5,084 nucleotides of DNA. Source: Scatosoma sp964459515. Lineage in GTDB: Bacteria > Bacillota > Clostridia > Christensenellales > Borkfalkiaceae. Positions 4,869 through 5,084 of this stretch are shown here, in pieces. Position 1 is the stretch's first letter. Each line of letters opens with the position of its first letter. Both the position numbers and the translations under genes were made by a program. The stretch lies in NCBI GenBank assembly GCA_964459515.1, contig CAYWML010000077.1:1-5084 (forward strand), in the 5' to 3' direction. The notes beneath the pieces are model-generated. The model was not told the DNA's origin. It saw nothing but the letters and a program-made list of their open reading frames with translations, and did not search any database.

Positions 4869-5084
4869 ATGGCAGTACCTACCCCTCATATTTCCGCCAA
4901 ACTCGGCGATTTCGCAAAGACCGTGCTTATGCCCGGCGATCCTTTGCGCGCGGAATTTATCGCGAAAAACTATTTGGAAAACGCGGTGCTCGTCAACGAG
5001 GTGCGCGGCGTGCACGGCTATACGGGCTATTATAAAGGTAAGCGCGTTTTCGTTATGGCTTCCGGCGTGGGGCAACCCTCGATG
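4869..5084 (+). CDS. deoD: Purine nucleoside phosphorylase, DeoD type (3' end cut by window)
   Basis: This enzyme cleaves purine (deoxy)nucleosides with phosphate to give the free base and (deoxy)ribose-1-phosphate; DeoD-type enzymes are hexamers. Only the first 72 residues are visible. They match the family start closely: PTPHISAKLGDFAKTVLMPG, then DPLRAEFIA and VNEVRGVHGYTGYYKG. Residues expected to handle phosphate, by comparison with E. coli DeoD, are present: Gly23 and Arg27 in MPGDPLRA, and Arg46 in EVRG. His7 matches the residue that E. coli supplies to a neighbouring subunit's active site. The family GHGMGIPS segment reads ASGVGQPS here (64-71), a conservative variant. AAGGAG sits ten bases upstream, at the long end of normal spacing. 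Co-transcription with deoC makes good pathway sense. Confidence 0.95.
   Translation, partial: MAVPTPHISAKLGDFAKTVLMPGDPLRAEFIAKNYLENAVLVNEVRGVHGYTGYYKGKRVFVMASGVGQPSM

Noticed and set aside
1..5084. CRISPR array, tRNA or rRNA gene, insertion sequence, phage or defence gene
   Set aside because: I found no repeat-spacer pattern, no cloverleaf or rRNA-like stretch, no transposase-like protein and no terminal repeats. All large coding regions belong to transport or nucleoside metabolism, apart from the RDD protein.

Overview
The window looks like a chromosomal segment of a moderate-GC Bacillota, probably a clostridial relative. This rests on strong AGGAGG-type ribosome binding sites, a near-perfect TTGACA/TATAAT promoter, tight operon packing, and protein families typical of Firmicutes. 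The lineage is inferred, not proven. There are six genes, two of them cut by the window edges, arranged as two divergent transcription units on either side of a 462-bp intergenic region (3709-4170).

The left unit (minus strand, read from 3708 down to 1) encodes an RDD-family membrane protein, a MalK/UgpC-type ABC ATPase, a MalF-type permease and a MalG-type permease (cut at base 1). The last three make up most of a CUT1-family carbohydrate importer. Spacing is 38 bp, then a 2-bp gap (or a 4-bp overlap if a GTG start is used), then 11 bp, so the genes are probably co-transcribed and translationally coupled. No substrate-binding protein is visible; it may lie beyond the left edge. The substrate cannot be read from the sequence.

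The right unit (plus strand, from 4171) encodes deoxyribose-phosphate aldolase (deoC) and the start of a DeoD-type purine nucleoside phosphorylase (cut at base 5084). Together these act in (deoxy)nucleoside salvage and catabolism: the phosphorylase releases the base and (deoxy)ribose-1-phosphate, and DeoC splits deoxyribose-5-phosphate into acetaldehyde and glyceraldehyde-3-phosphate. The phosphopentomutase that links the two steps is not in view.

The intergenic region carries the most unexplained structure. It has a consensus promoter for deoC with A-tracts upstream, a dyad centred on the predicted transcription start, and a roughly 150-nt deoC leader that can fold into a closed multi-branch structure. 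On the other strand, two strong hairpins lie just before the RDD gene. The other oddity is a degenerate nine-residue repeat, rich in Phe, Trp and Cys, in the N-terminal extension of the MalF-type permease. I see no phage, CRISPR, transposon or defence system, and no clear candidate for a wholly new system.
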